Both the position numbers and the translations under genes were made by a program. The notes beneath the pieces are model-generated. The model worked only from the letters and a program-made list of their open reading frames with translations, was not told the origin of the DNA and made no database searches. From Nissabacter sp. SGAir0207 (GTDB lineage Bacteria; Pseudomonadota; Gammaproteobacteria; Enterobacterales; Enterobacteriaceae), in contig NZ_CP028035.1 of assembly GCF_005491205.1 (NCBI RefSeq), positions 1,860,001 to 1,924,000 of the forward strand: a DNA stretch of 64,000 bases, read 5' to 3'. Positions 29,639 to 40,274 of the stretch are shown here, piece after piece. Within the stretch, counting starts at the first letter, position 1; each line of letters opens with the position of its first letter.

Positions 29639-32251
29639 ATGGGAAAAGGATGGAGGGCGCTGGCGTTGGGGGTGACTGGGCTGGCAGTGACAGGCGCGAC
29701 GGGTTGGATGACCCTGCCTCAGTGGCTGCCGCGCGTGGCGCAGAACTGGTTGCCGGCTGGCACGCAACTGGTGTTTGACGCCCCGCTGGGCCTTGGCCGG
29801 CACGGATTGCGGCTCCCGGCCGCCCGGTTTATGGCGCAGGGCTGCACGCTGGCCTCCCTCTCTGGCTTGCGCGTGCGCCATCAGGCGCAGCGCTGGATCA
29901 TCACAGCGCGGCAACTGACCCTCGACAGCGCCTGCTTCAGCCGCCTGCCAGCCAGTGGCGGGCAGGGCGCACCCTTCTCGTTGGCGGCCTGGCAGCAACG
30001 CCTGCCAGCGCTGGAGCTGGCGATTGACCGCTTCTCCCTGACCCCCTGGCAGCCCTACGCCGGTCGTTTGACCTTCAGCAGTGACGCGCGCGGCCAGCAC
30101 CTGCACTTCCGGGCCGGCACCCGGCTGGCGCTGGCAGCCGATCTACAGGGGCCGCGCCTGACCCTCTCCCAGTTCGCCGTGACCCTGGCTGGCATGGCGG
30201 AACCCGTCGCCCTGACAGGCAGTATCACGTTGCCGGTTGCCTTTGACCGCCTGCCGCAACAGGGGCAAATCACCGCGCGGCTGAAGGTCGCGCAGGTGCC
30301 CACGCCGCTCAACGCCCGGCTGGCGTGGCAGGATGAGCAAGGGACGCTACAGGTCACGGCCAGTGACGACCAGCCACCGCTGCTGGCACTGCCGTGGCAA
30401 CAACTCTCCGCCCGTCGCCTGACTGTCGAAGGGGGCAGCTGGCGCTGGCCCTACGCCGCCCAGCCGCTACAGGGTGGGCTGAGTTTTGCCCTCTCAGGGT
30501 GGGATGCCGCTACGCTGCGTACTGGTTTTGCAGGGCGGCTGAACATGGTGACCGCTGGCCACAATGGCCGCGCCAATGTGGTGCTCTCGGCCGGGCCGGG
30601 CACGTTAGGGCTGGCGGAGAGCGATCTGCACCTGCAACTCACCGGGCAGGCCAATGCCGCACAGCTTTCGGCGGCGGTCTCCATTCCGGCCGATCTCAGC
30701 GGCTCGGTACTCAGTCCGTCGCTGGCGTTGCGCAGTGGGGCGCTGGCCCGCGCGTGGGGCAATCTCTCGGCACAGCAACGGCTGGAGGAGGCGCGCTGGC
30801 CACTGGCGGGTGTGACACTGTCACTGGCAGGCGTCAGTGGCCCGTTGCAGGCGATCGTGCGGCTACGCGATCGCTACTGGGGCGCGGTGAAGTTGCATCT
30901 GGACGGCAAGGCGCAGCACTTCTGGCCCGACAGCGGCCGCTGGCAGTTCAACTTCTGGGGCAATGGCACCCTGCCGCCGTTGCAGGCGCGCTGGGACATG
31001 CGCGGTAAAGGGCGCTGGGAGGAGCAACGTCTGGGCATCGACACCCTCTCCACCGGTTTTAACCAGCTGCACTACGGGCTGATGACGCTGCACGCGCCGC
31101 GCCTGACGCTGGCGGAACCGCTGGTGTGGCAGCGCCCGGCTGACGCCTTGAGCGGGCGGCTGGCGCTCGCCACCGGCCAGATCCAGTTGGGCAGCGGTGG
31201 TTTCTTGCCGCCAGCTACGCTGGATCTGGCGTTGAAGGGGCAGTCGCCGCAGGCATTTCTCTGGCAGGGCGCGCTGGCGGCTGACCCGATTGGGCCGATA
31301 CGGCTGCGCGGCCGTTGGGATGGCGAGCGGTTGCGCGGCGAAGGGTGGTGGCCGGAGCAACCAATGACCGCCTTCCAATCGCTGCTCGATCCGGCGCTGA
31401 AGATTGTGCTGCGTGAGGGGCGGTTCCGCGCCCAGACTGCCTTCTCCGCCGCGCGCGGTCAGGGACTGGTGGCTGGCGGCCACTGGGCGGTGGAACAGGG
31501 CGGTGCCTGGCTGAAGGATGGGCAGGTCAGCGATGTCGATTTTGTCCTGCCTTACCGGCTGGAGAACCACCGCTGGCAATTTGGCGCGCAGCAACCGGTG
31601 AGCCTGCACATTGGCCGGCTCGACAATCTGGTGACGGTGCGCGACATCCATGCCGAGCTACAGGGCAACTATCCCTACAGCGAGCATCTGCCGCTGACCC
31701 TGCGTAACGTCAGCATGGCGCTGCTGGGCGGGCAGGTCAGCCTGTCGGCCCTGCGCCTGCCACAGCACCAGCCAGCGATACTCACGTTGGAGCAGATTGA
31801 TTTGAGCGAACTGTTTACCGCGCTGAAACCCAAGCAGTTCGCCATGTCCGGCAAGGTGGATGGCGAACTGCCGCTCTACCTGGAGGATCCGCGCTGGCTG
31901 GTGCACGGCGGCTGGGTACGCAACCACGGCCTGCTGACCCTTCGGCTGGCTCCCGAAATGGCACGGGCGCTGGCCAGCGGCAACTTCACCAACCGGCTGG
32001 TGGTGGACTGGTTACGCTACCTGGAGATCAGCCGCACCTCGGCTGACGTCAGCCTGGACAACCTTGGCCTGCTGACGCTTGCGGCCCGCATCGACGGCAT
32101 CAGCCCCAGCGAAACCCAGCGGCGTAACATCATCCTGAACTACCACCATCAGGAGAATATCTTCCAGCTGTGGCGCAGCCTGCGCTTCGGCGACAATTTA
32201 CAGGAGTGGCTCTCCGAACGGCTCTCCCAACCTGCGAGGACGCAACCATGA
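29639..32251 (+). CDS. ydbH: YdbH, AsmA-like inter-membrane phospholipid transport protein
   Basis: The 870-residue protein has one N-terminal membrane anchor (about 6-25) and then a long beta-rich periplasmic body. The C-terminal blocks KPKQFAMSGKVDGELPLYL, NWLRYLEISRTS-like DWLRYLEISRTSA, LDNLGLLTL, NYHHQENIFQLWRSLRFGDNLQ match E. coli YdbH. With TamB and YhdP it is one of three AsmA-like proteins that bridge the inner and outer membranes and carry phospholipids. Start ATG 29639 has AGGA upstream; an earlier frame extension is less likely. It overlaps ynbE by ATGA. Confidence 0.94.
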   Translation: MGKGWRALALGVTGLAVTGATGWMTLPQWLPRVAQNWLPAGTQLVFDAPLGLGRHGLRLPAARFMAQGCTLASLSGLRVRHQAQRWIITARQLTLDSACFSRLPASGGQGAPFSLAAWQQRLPALELAIDRFSLTPWQPYAGRLTFSSDARGQHLHFRAGTRLALAADLQGPRLTLSQFAVTLAGMAEPVALTGSITLPVAFDRLPQQGQITARLKVAQVPTPLNARLAWQDEQGTLQVTASDDQPPLLALPWQQLSARRLTVEGGSWRWPYAAQPLQGGLSFALSGWDAATLRTGFAGRLNMVTAGHNGRANVVLSAGPGTLGLAESDLHLQLTGQANAAQLSAAVSIPADLSGSVLSPSLALRSGALARAWGNLSAQQRLEEARWPLAGVTLSLAGVSGPLQAIVRLRDRYWGAVKLHLDGKAQHFWPDSGRWQFNFWGNGTLPPLQARWDMRGKGRWEEQRLGIDTLSTGFNQLHYGLMTLHAPRLTLAEPLVWQRPADALSGRLALATGQIQLGSGGFLPPATLDLALKGQSPQAFLWQGALAADPIGPIRLRGRWDGERLRGEGWWPEQPMTAFQSLLDPALKIVLREGRFRAQTAFSAARGQGLVAGGHWAVEQGGAWLKDGQVSDVDFVLPYRLENHRWQFGAQQPVSLHIGRLDNLVTVRDIHAELQGNYPYSEHLPLTLRNVSMALLGGQVSLSALRLPQHQPAILTLEQIDLSELFTALKPKQFAMSGKVDGELPLYLEDPRWLVHGGWVRNHGLLTLRLAPEMARALASGNFTNRLVVDWLRYLEISRTSADVSLDNLGLLTLAARIDGISPSETQRRNIILNYHHQENIFQLWRSLRFGDNLQEWLSERLSQPARTQP

Positions 32252-32433
32252 TCACCCTGACCGGGCGTTTGCTGCCCCTGCTGTTGCTGGCCGGCTGTGT
32301 GCCGCGCATTGAACTGGCGACGCCGGCCCAACCGATCACCATCAACATGAATGTAAAAATCGAACATGAGATCCATATCCAGCTCGACAAGGATGTGGAG
32401 AATTTGCTGAAGAGCCAGAGCGATCTCTTTTAA
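32248..32433 (+). CDS. ynbE: YnbE, outer-membrane lipoprotein partner of YdbH
   Basis: This 61-residue lipoprotein has the lipobox LLLLAGC (cysteine 17) and the conserved beta-strand stretch ITINMNVKIEHEIHIQLDKDVENLL. In E. coli YnbE stacks against the C-terminal edge of YdbH at the outer membrane, completing the lipid bridge. Its ATG overlaps the ydbH TGA, so translation is coupled. The ydbL gene follows nine bases later. Confidence 0.93.
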   Translation: MITLTGRLLPLLLLAGCVPRIELATPAQPITINMNVKIEHEIHIQLDKDVENLLKSQSDLF

Positions 32434-32442
32434 GGAGCGGGG

Positions 32443-32757
32443 ATGAGAACGTTTTTGATGGCGCTGTGCCTGCTGTGCAGCGGCGCGGCCCACGCCCTGA
32501 CGCTGGATGAGGCGCGGGCGCAGGGGCGGCTGGGTGAGACGTTGGGCGGTTACGTGGCCGCCGTGGCACCAGACGCAGAGGCGGAGGCGCTGGCGGCACA
32601 GATTAACGCGGCGCGCCGTGAGCGTTACCAGCAACTGGCGGCGCGCAATCATGTATCACTGGAGAGCGTTGCGGGGCTGGCAGGGCAGAAGCTGGTGGAG
32701 CGCGCGCCCGCTGGCCAGTATGTGCGCGGCCTCAATGGCCTGTGGCTGAAGAAATAA
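32443..32757 (+). CDS. ydbL: YdbL, periplasmic chaperone of the YdbH-YnbE bridge (DUF1318)
   Basis: This 104-residue protein has a cleavable signal peptide ending at AHA (about residue 18). The mature part carries LDEARAQGRLGETLGGYVA and INAARRERYQQLAARN, typical of DUF1318. In E. coli YdbL prevents YnbE from assembling into improper multimers. AAGGAG lies upstream of the ATG. It is the last gene of ydbH-ynbE-ydbL. Confidence 0.92.
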   Translation: MRTFLMALCLLCSGAAHALTLDEARAQGRLGETLGGYVAAVAPDAEAEALAAQINAARRERYQQLAARNHVSLESVAGLAGQKLVERAPAGQYVRGLNGLWLKK

Positions 32758-32780
32758 AAAAGCGCGCCCTTGGGCGCGCT
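32754..32780 (-). terminator. Terminator of azoR
   Basis: Stem AGCGCGCCC / GGGCGCGCT at 32761-32780. The T-run lies on the minus strand, so it stops azoR transcription; it may also slow plus-strand transcription from ydbL. Confidence 0.8.
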
Positions 32781-32800
32781 CTGCATCACGAAGCCGTGAA

Positions 32801-33424
<624 letters not shown>

Positions 33425-33654
33425 TCAGGTCAGGGCAGCGCGCCCTTTGATGGTTCACACTGTAGGGGCAAACGCCCATCAGTAAAAGCGCAATATTTCG
33501 AGATCTATGTTCGATTTTATTGAACAAGCGCCCGTCCGCGTGAAGGGTGCCAGAGATCCGCCGCCCTGTGCTACCATAGGGTCAGCATGGCCCGCAAGGC
33601 TAACTTCTTCAGAATCAAGCGCCTGTCTGGCGCTTGCCAGCAACAAGGAACACC

Positions 33655-36600
33655 ATGGTGAAATCTCCGCTCGCGGCACTGGCCCAGCAACTGCCGGACC
33701 TGATGCTCCGTGACCAACAACGCCTGCAGCGCCGCCTGCACGGCGCCCGCGGCGTCAACAACCCGCAGGCGCTGGAGGCCATCGCCGCTGAAATCGGCCA
33801 GGACATCGAGGCCGCGCGCCAGCGCGTCAGCCAGCGGGAAGCGGCGCGCCCGGCCATCACCTACCCGGACAACCTGCCGGTCAGCCAGAAGAAACAGGCC
33901 ATTCTGGAGGCGGTGCGTGACCATCAGGTGGTGATTGTCGCCGGTGAGACCGGCTCCGGCAAAACCACCCAGCTGCCGAAGATCTGCCTGGAGCTGGGGC
34001 GCGGCATCAAGGGGCTGATTGGCCACACCCAGCCACGCCGGCTGGCGGCGCGTACCGTCGCCAACCGCATCGCCGATGAGCTGGAGACCAGCCTCGGCGG
34101 GGCGATCGGCTACAAGGTGCGCTTTAACGATCAGGTCAGCGACACCACACAGGTGAAGCTGATGACCGACGGCATCCTGCTGGCCGAGATCCAGCAAGAC
34201 CGGATGCTGATGCAGTATGACACCCTGATCATCGATGAGGCGCACGAACGCAGCCTGAACATCGACTTCATCCTCGGCTATTTGCGCCAGTTGCTGCCGA
34301 AGCGCCCCGATCTGAAGGTGATCATCACCTCGGCGACCATCGATCCGCAGCGCTTCTCACGCCACTTCAACAATGCGCCGATCATTGAAGTCTCTGGCCG
34401 CACCTATCCGGTGGAGGTGCGCTACCGCCCGGTGGTGGATGACGCCGATGACAGCGAACGCGACCAGTTACAGGCGATCTTTGACGCGGTGGATGAGCTG
34501 GGCCGCGAGGGGCCGGGCGATATTTTGATCTTCATGAGCGGCGAGCGCGAAATCCGTGACACGGCGGACGCCCTCAACCGCCTCAATTTGCCGCATACCG
34601 AGATTTTGCCGCTCTACGCGCGCCTCTCCAACAGTGAGCAGAACCGGGTGTTCCAGTCCCACGCTGGCCGCCGCATCGTGCTGGCGACCAACGTGGCGGA
34701 GACCTCGCTCACCGTGCCGGGCATCAAGTATGTGATTGACCCCGGCACCGCGCGCATCAGCCGCTACAGCTACCGCACCAAGGTGCAGCGGCTGCCGATC
34801 GAGCCGGTCTCACAGGCGTCGGCCAACCAGCGCAAGGGGCGCTGTGGCCGTGTCTCCGAGGGCATCTGTATCCGGCTGTATGACGAGCAGGATTTCCTGT
34901 CGCGCCCGGCCTTTACCGACCCGGAGATTCTGCGCACCAACCTGGCCTCGGTGATTTTGCAGATGACCTCGCTGGGGCTGGGCGACATCGCCGCCTTCCC
35001 GTTTGTCGAGGCACCGGACAAGCGCAACATCCAGGATGGCGTGCGCCTGCTGGAGGAGCTGGGTGCCATCAGCACCAAGGAGAATGGCCACTACCAGCTG
35101 ACGCCGCTCGGCCGCCAACTGGCGCAACTGCCCATCGACCCGCGGCTGGCGCGCATGGTGCTGGAGGCGCAGAAAAATGGCTGCGTGCGTGAGGTGATGA
35201 TCATCACCTCGGCGCTATCGATCCAGGATCCGCGCGAACGCCCGCTCGACAAACAGCAGGCTTCCGATGAGAAGCACCGCCGCTTTGCGGACAAAGAGTC
35301 GGACTTCCTGGCCTTCGTCAACCTGTGGGACTACCTCAAGGAGCAGCAGAAGGCGCTCTCCTCGTCGCAATTCCGCAAGCTGTGCCGCAGCGATTACCTC
35401 AACTACCTGCGGGTGCGCGAGTGGCAGGACATCTACACCCAGTTGCGCCAGGTGGTGAAGGAGCTGGGACTGCCGGTGAACAGCGTACCGGCGGAGTACC
35501 GCGAGGTGCACTGCGCGCTGCTGACCGGCCTGCTCTCGCACATCGGCCAGAAGGACGCCGACAAACAGGAGTTCACCGGCGCGCGCAACGCCCGCTTTGT
35601 GGTCTTCCCCGGTTCGGGCCTGTTCAAGAAGCCGCCGAAGTGGGTGATGGTGGCGGAGCTGGTGGAGACCAGCCGACTGTGGGGGCGCATCGCCGCGCGC
35701 ATCGATCCCGAGTGGATTGAGCCGCTGGCCCAGCACCTGATCAAGCGCAGCTACAGCGATCCGCACTGGGAGAAGGGGCAGGGCGCGGTGATGGCGACCG
35801 AGAAGGTGACGCTGTTTGGCCTGCCGATTGTCGCGGCACGGCCGGTCAACTACAGCAAGATTGACCCGGCGCTCAGTCGCGAGCTGTTCATCCGCCATGC
35901 GCTGGTGGAGGGGGATTGGCAGACGCGCCACGCCTTCTTCCGCGCCAACCTGAAGTTGCTGGCAGAAGTGGAAGAGCTGGAGCACAAATCCCGCCGCCGC
36001 GACATCCTGGTGGATGATGAGACGCTGTTCAACTTCTATGACCAGCGCATCAGCCATGAGGTGGTGTCAGCGCGCCACTTTGACAGCTGGTGGAAAAAGC
36101 AGCCGGCGGACAGCCTCAACTTTGAGAAGGAGATGCTGATCAAGGAGGGCGCGGCGAGCATCAGCGCGCTCGACTACCCCAACTTCTGGCATCAGGGCAA
36201 CCTCAAGCTGCGCCTTAGCTACCAGTTTGAGCCGGGCGCGGATGCGGATGGCGTGACGGTGCACATCCCGCTACCGCTGCTGAACCAGGTGGAGGAGACC
36301 GGCTTTGAGTGGCAGATCCCGGGCGTGCGCCGCGAGCTGGTGATCGCGCTGATCAAGTCGCTGCCGAAACCGGTGCGCCGCAACTTCGTACCTGCGCCCA
36401 ACTATGCCGAGGCGGTACTGGGGCGCGTAACGCCTCTGGCCATGCCGCTGCTGGATGCGCTGGAGAAAGAGCTGCGCAAAATGACCGGCGTGACGGTGTC
36501 ACGCGAGGCATGGCAGTGGGATCAGGTGCCCGATCACCTGAAAATCACCTTCCGGGTGGTGGATGAGAAGAACCGCACGCTGCGCGAGGGCAAAGACCTG

Positions 36601-37533
36601 ACGGCGCTGAAGCAGCAGCTGAAAGAGAAGGTGCAGGAGACGCTCTCCGCGGTGGCGGATGACGGCATCGAGCAGAGCGGCCTGCACATCTGGAGCTTTG
36701 GCGCGCTGCCAGAGCGCTATGAGCAGAAGCGCGGCGGCTATCAGGTCAAGGCGTTCCCGGCGCTGGTGGATGAGAAAGAGAGCATCGGCATCCGGCTGTT
36801 TGACAGCGAGCAGGAGCAACAGCAGGCAATGTGGGAGGGCACCCGCCGCCTGTTGCTGCTCAACATCCCCTCGCCGATCAAATACCTGCATGAGAAGCTG
36901 CCGAACAAGGCCAAGCTGGGGCTTTACTTCAACCCCTACGGCAAGGTGCTGGATCTGATCGATGACTGCATCGCCTGTGGCGTGGACAAGCTGATCGCGG
37001 ACTTTGGCGGCCCGGCTTGGGATGAGGCCAGCTTCACCCGGTTGCATGAGTGGGTGCGCGCGCACCTCAATGAAACGGTGGTGGAGATCGCCAAGCAGGT
37101 GGAGCAGATCCTGACGGCGGTATTCAACATCAACAAACGCTTGAAGGGGCGGGTGGACATGTCGATGGCGCTGGCGCTGTCAGACATCAAGAGCCAGATG
37201 TCCGGGCTGGTCTACCGAGGTTTCGTGACCCGCAACGGCTGGAAAAAGTTGCCGGACACACTGCGCTACCTGAACGCCATTGAGCGGCGCATGGAGAAGC
37301 TGGCGACCGATCCGCACCGCGATCGTGCGCAGATGCTGAAGGTGGAGCAGGTGCAGCAGGCGTGGCAGCAGTGGGTCAACAAACTGCCGCCAGCGCGGGT
37401 CAATGACCCGGACGTGCGCGAGATCCGCTGGATGATTGAGGAGCTGCGCGTCAGTTACTTCGCGCAGCAGCTTGGTACGCCTTACCCGATCTCGGACAAA
37501 CGGATCCTACAGGCTATGGAGCAGGTGGCGTAA
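33655..37533 (+). CDS. hrpA: DEAH-box ATP-dependent RNA helicase HrpA
   Basis: The protein has 1292 residues and is collinear with E. coli HrpA. Helicase motifs are Walker A GETGSGKT (97-104), DEAH at 194-197, [13 protein letters not shown] and the arginine-finger motif QRKGRCGR, followed by the HA2 and OB-fold domains and the long HrpA-specific C-terminal region. It separates collided or stalled ribosomes on mRNA. I chose ATG 33655, with AAGGA upstream. A clean 8-bp hairpin (CAAGCGCC / GGCGCTTG, 33616-33636) lies nine bases before that ribosome-binding site. The 3' end overlaps ydgD by 20 bp on the opposite strand. Confidence 0.96.
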   Translation: MVKSPLAALAQQLPDLMLRDQQRLQRRLHGARGVNNPQALEAIAAEIGQDIEAARQRVSQREAARPAITYPDNLPVSQKKQAILEAVRDHQVVIVAGETGSGKTTQLPKICLELGRGIKGLIGHTQPRRLAARTVANRIADELETSLGGAIGYKVRFNDQVSDTTQVKLMTDGILLAEIQQDRMLMQYDTLIIDEAHERSLNIDFILGYLRQLLPKRPDLKVIITSATIDPQRFSRHFNNAPIIEVSGRTYPVEVRYRPVVDDADDSERDQLQAIFDAVDELGREGPGDILIFMSGEREIRDTADALNRLNLPHTEILPLYARLSNSEQNRVFQSHAGRRIVLATNVAETSLTVPGIKYVIDPGTARISRYSYRTKVQRLPIEPVSQASANQRKGRCGRVSEGICIRLYDEQDFLSRPAFTDPEILRTNLASVILQMTSLGLGDIAAFPFVEAPDKRNIQDGVRLLEELGAISTKENGHYQLTPLGRQLAQLPIDPRLARMVLEAQKNGCVREVMIITSALSIQDPRERPLDKQQASDEKHRRFADKESDFLAFVNLWDYLKEQQKALSSSQFRKLCRSDYLNYLRVREWQDIYTQLRQVVKELGLPVNSVPAEYREVHCALLTGLLSHIGQKDADKQEFTGARNARFVVFPGSGLFKKPPKWVMVAELVETSRLWGRIAARIDPEWIEPLAQHLIKRSYSDPHWEKGQGAVMATEKVTLFGLPIVAARPVNYSKIDPALSRELFIRHALVEGDWQTRHAFFRANLKLLAEVEELEHKSRRRDILVDDETLFNFYDQRISHEVVSARHFDSWWKKQPADSLNFEKEMLIKEGAASISALDYPNFWHQGNLKLRLSYQFEPGADADGVTVHIPLPLLNQVEETGFEWQIPGVRRELVIALIKSLPKPVRRNFVPAPNYAEAVLGRVTPLAMPLLDALEKELRKMTGVTVSREAWQWDQVPDHLKITFRVVDEKNRTLREGKDLTALKQQLKEKVQETLSAVADDGIEQSGLHIWSFGALPERYEQKRGGYQVKAFPALVDEKESIGIRLFDSEQEQQQAMWEGTRRLLLLNIPSPIKYLHEKLPNKAKLGLYFNPYGKVLDLIDDCIACGVDKLIADFGGPAWDEASFTRLHEWVRAHLNETVVEIAKQVEQILTAVFNINKRLKGRVDMSMALALSDIKSQMSGLVYRGFVTRNGWKKLPDTLRYLNAIERRMEKLATDPHRDRAQMLKVEQVQQAWQQWVNKLPPARVNDPDVREIRWMIEELRVSYFAQQLGTPYPISDKRILQAMEQVA

Positions 37534-38341
37534 AGCCCGCATTGGGGGCCAGCGCCGCCAATCGCGCCCGGATGGTGGTAACCGCCAGGGCGCGGTTATC
37601 AGCGCGGTAGCGATCGGCGGCCGAGGGGGCGGAGCTTTGCACCGCCACCAGCGACCAGCTGGCGTCCCCCTGTTTCAGCAGCAGCGGCGAGCCGCTGTCG
37701 CCGGGCAGGGTGTCGCACTGGTGCGAGAGCACGCCGCTCTGTGCCCAGCCGGTGACCAGACAGTTACGGTGGCTGTAGAGCGTATCCAAATGATCCTCCG
37801 GGTAGCCCGCCTGCGTCACCTGACGGCCAGCCGCTTTCAGCGCGGCGGTCAATTCCGCCTCGCTGCCTTGCCACAAAGGCAACGGCTTTAACGGCACGGA
37901 GACGCTCTCCGGCAGCCGGATCAACGCAAAATCCCACGACGCCGCCTTGGGCGGCACAATCCAGCCTTCGCCATCGGCCTTTAATCGCTTACCCAGCTGT
38001 TTGTCGACCAGCGTCTCCAATTTGGTGTACTCATAGCGCCATTTGCTGTTGCGGCTGATAAAACGGAGCGCCACCGCCTTGTCGATCACGCCCGGCGGGG
38101 CCAGCACGCAGTGGCCAGCCGTCAATGCCAGATGGGGGGAGATCAGGGTCGCGCTGCACAGGTTGCCGCTCAACGTCTCCACCTGACCAATCGCCTGCCA
38201 CGGCCAGTTGGCAGGGCGGGGTGGGCGGGTGCGGTCATCATGCCCGAAGAACAGTTGCGTTTTTTCACTTGCCGAGGAATCGGCGTGCGCCAGTGGCGCA
38301 GATAACCCCAACCAACAGACGATGACTAACGACTTGCGCAT
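37514..38341 (-). CDS. ydgD: YdgD, secreted trypsin-like serine protease
   Basis: The protein has 275 residues with a signal peptide cut at about A20 (PLAHA). The S1 triad is complete: H77 (LALTAGHC), D137 ([11 protein letters not shown]) and S216 ([14 protein letters not shown]). Cysteine pairs suggest disulfides in the periplasm. The physiological substrate is not known. The arrangement with ydgU upstream matches E. coli. Its coding end overlaps the end of hrpA by 20 bp. Confidence 0.9.
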   Translation of the reverse strand: MRKSLVIVCWLGLSAPLAHADSSASEKTQLFFGHDDRTRPPRPANWPWQAIGQVETLSGNLCSATLISPHLALTAGHCVLAPPGVIDKAVALRFISRNSKWRYEYTKLETLVDKQLGKRLKADGEGWIVPPKAASWDFALIRLPESVSVPLKPLPLWQGSEAELTAALKAAGRQVTQAGYPEDHLDTLYSHRNCLVTGWAQSGVLSHQCDTLPGDSGSPLLLKQGDASWSLVAVQSSAPSAADRYRADNRALAVTTIRARLAALAPNAGFTPPAP

Positions 38342-38457
38342 AAGGATCTGGCCTTGAAAAAGGAAATTTTTAACATTTTTATAAAATAACTATAGCGGCA
38401 TTCAGCCGGAGTATGAATTGGCGGCGGTTGATTTTGCGGGAAATTTTACCGGCTGGC

Positions 38458-38538
38458 TCACAAATAGCAGCAGGCGGCAATCAGGCCACAGAGGATCAGG
38501 GCGGCCAGGATGATCTCGAACAAGTAACGGCGCAGCAT
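38458..38538 (-). CDS. ydgU: YdgU-type small inner-membrane protein (26 aa)
   Basis: An ATG at 38538 opens a frame of 26 codons, MLRRYLFEIILAALILCGLI and then AACCYL. This is one hydrophobic helix preceded by positive charges. The RRYxFExIL..LILC pattern and the location just upstream of ydgD match the small E. coli membrane protein YdgU. AAAAGG and GCGAG lie upstream. Function unknown. It would be missed by gene finders that use a size cut-off. In E. coli asr precedes it; I see no asr here. Confidence 0.75.
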   Translation of the reverse strand: MLRRYLFEIILAALILCGLIAACCYL

Positions 38539-38727
38539 ATCTCGCGAACCTTTTCACGCCTATGGCAGGTCTGAAGATAGTAAGGGCAGGGCAAAACAGC
38601 GTCCGTGAGTGATTGGTGTCGGCGTGTAACTGAATGTACAGGCAGGAAAAACCGAGGTTATCTCCTCTTTACCATTAGTAGTTACAACATACTTTTTATT
38701 TCATTATCGACTACATAAACCACATAG

Positions 38728-38752
38728 AAAGGGCCAGCAAGCTGGCCCCTCA
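38728..38752 (-). terminator. Probable terminator of the M32 carboxypeptidase gene
   Basis: Stem GGGCCAGC / GCTGGCCC with a two-base loop just after the stop at 38757. On the minus strand it is followed only by TTTCT, so it may be weak. Confidence 0.55.
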
Positions 38753-38756
38753 TCAA

Positions 38757-40238
38757 CTACAGATAACGGCTTTCCAGATGTTGACGGAAATAGGCCGGAT
38801 TCAACGGCTCACCGGTGGCATTGGTGATCAGTGCCGCCGTTGGGAAACGGCTGCCATGCTGCCAGATATTCTGGCGCAGCCACTCAAACAGCGCGCTCAG
38901 ATCGCCCTCGGCAATGTCACGTTGCAAGGTTGGAATGGCACGGTTGGCGGTCTGGAACAGCTGCGCGGCATACATCGCCCCAAGGGTATAGGTCGGGAAG
39001 TAGCCAAATGCGCCATCGGTCCAGTGGATGTCCTGCATACAGCCATCGCGGTAGTTACCACGGGTATCCAGCCCCAGATAGGCCTGCATCTTCTCATCCC
39101 ACAGGGCAGGGATGTCATCCACCTCAATCTCGCCCTCGACCAACGCCTTCTCAATCTCATAGCGCAGGATGACGTGCGCCGGGTAGCTCACCTCATCGGC
39201 ATCCACCCGGATCAGCCCCGGCTGCACGCGCTGGTTAAGGCGCACGAAGTTTTCCACCTCCAGTGCCGGCTGGTTGCCAAACATGTGGGTCGCCAGCGGC
39301 TGCAACACCTTCAGGAAGGGTTCGCTACGGGAGAGCTGCATCTCGAACAGCAGGCTCTGGGACTCATGCACCGCCGTTGAGCGGGCAAGGGCGACCGGCT
39401 GGCCCAGCCACTCGCGCGGCAGGTTCTGCTCGTAACGCGCATGGCCGGTCTCGTGGATCACGCCCATCATTGCGCTCAGGAACTCCTGCTCATTGTAGCG
39501 GGTGGTGATACGCACATCTTCCGGCACGCCGCCGCAGAACGGGTGGGTGCTGACATCCAAACGGCCGCCGTCAAAGTTGAAGCCCAGCAGCGACATCACC
39601 TGCAACCCAAGCTGGCGCTGCTTCTCGAGATCAAACGGGCCGGTTGGCGTCAGGCAGGGTTCCGCTTGCTGCTTCGCCACCACTTTTTGCAGCAGGTCGG
39701 GCAGCCACTGCTTCAGATCGCCAAACAGGCCGTCGAGCTGGGCGCTGGTCATGCCCGGCTCAAACACCGCCAGCAGCGCGTCGTAACGGCTGGTGCCGCC
39801 CGCCTGCGCGCGAATCTCCGCCTCTTCGCGGGTCAGCCTGACCACCTCTTTCAGGTTGGCGGCAAATCCCTGCCAGTCATTGGCCGGGCGTTGGCTGCGC
39901 CAGGCATGCTCGCAGCGCGCCCCCGCCAGCGATTTGGCCTCAACCAGCGAAGCTGGCAGCAGCACCGCATTCTGGTAGGCGACCTGCATTTCGCGCAGGT
40001 TGGCCTGCTCCACATCGTTCAGCGTCTCCTGGTGCGCCTGTGCCAGCCACTGGCCCACCTCCGGCGCGGTCAGGATGCCGTGACACAGTACGCTCATCTC
40101 CGCCAGCGCCTCGGAGCGGGCTTGGTTGCCCTGCGGCGGCATCATGGTCTGCATATCCCAGCCCGCGATGGCGGACAGGTGGCCGAAACGCGACAGCCGG
40201 CTAAAGGTACGGTGCAAATGCTGGTAAGCAGAGGTCAT
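38757..40238 (-). CDS. M32 (Taq-type) metallocarboxypeptidase
   Basis: This 493-residue soluble protein belongs to family M32. The zinc site is H262-E263-T-G-H266 (VIHETGHARYEQN), and further family blocks are DVSTHPFCGG, RITTRYNE, HESQSLLFEMQLSRS and YPAHVILRYEIEKALVEGEI. It removes C-terminal residues from peptides in the cytoplasm. ATG 40238 has GGAGAG seven bases upstream; an ATG four codons earlier has none. It starts 36 bp after rstB on the same strand and may be cotranscribed with rstAB. In E. coli K-12 tus occupies this place. Confidence 0.9.
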   Translation of the reverse strand: MTSAYQHLHRTFSRLSRFGHLSAIAGWDMQTMMPPQGNQARSEALAEMSVLCHGILTAPEVGQWLAQAHQETLNDVEQANLREMQVAYQNAVLLPASLVEAKSLAGARCEHAWRSQRPANDWQGFAANLKEVVRLTREEAEIRAQAGGTSRYDALLAVFEPGMTSAQLDGLFGDLKQWLPDLLQKVVAKQQAEPCLTPTGPFDLEKQRQLGLQVMSLLGFNFDGGRLDVSTHPFCGGVPEDVRITTRYNEQEFLSAMMGVIHETGHARYEQNLPREWLGQPVALARSTAVHESQSLLFEMQLSRSEPFLKVLQPLATHMFGNQPALEVENFVRLNQRVQPGLIRVDADEVSYPAHVILRYEIEKALVEGEIEVDDIPALWDEKMQAYLGLDTRGNYRDGCMQDIHWTDGAFGYFPTYTLGAMYAAQLFQTANRAIPTLQRDIAEGDLSALFEWLRQNIWQHGSRFPTAALITNATGEPLNPAYFRQHLESRYL

Positions 40239-40274
40239 GTCACTCTCCATAGTTAGTCAAAAAGGGCCGGGCGC

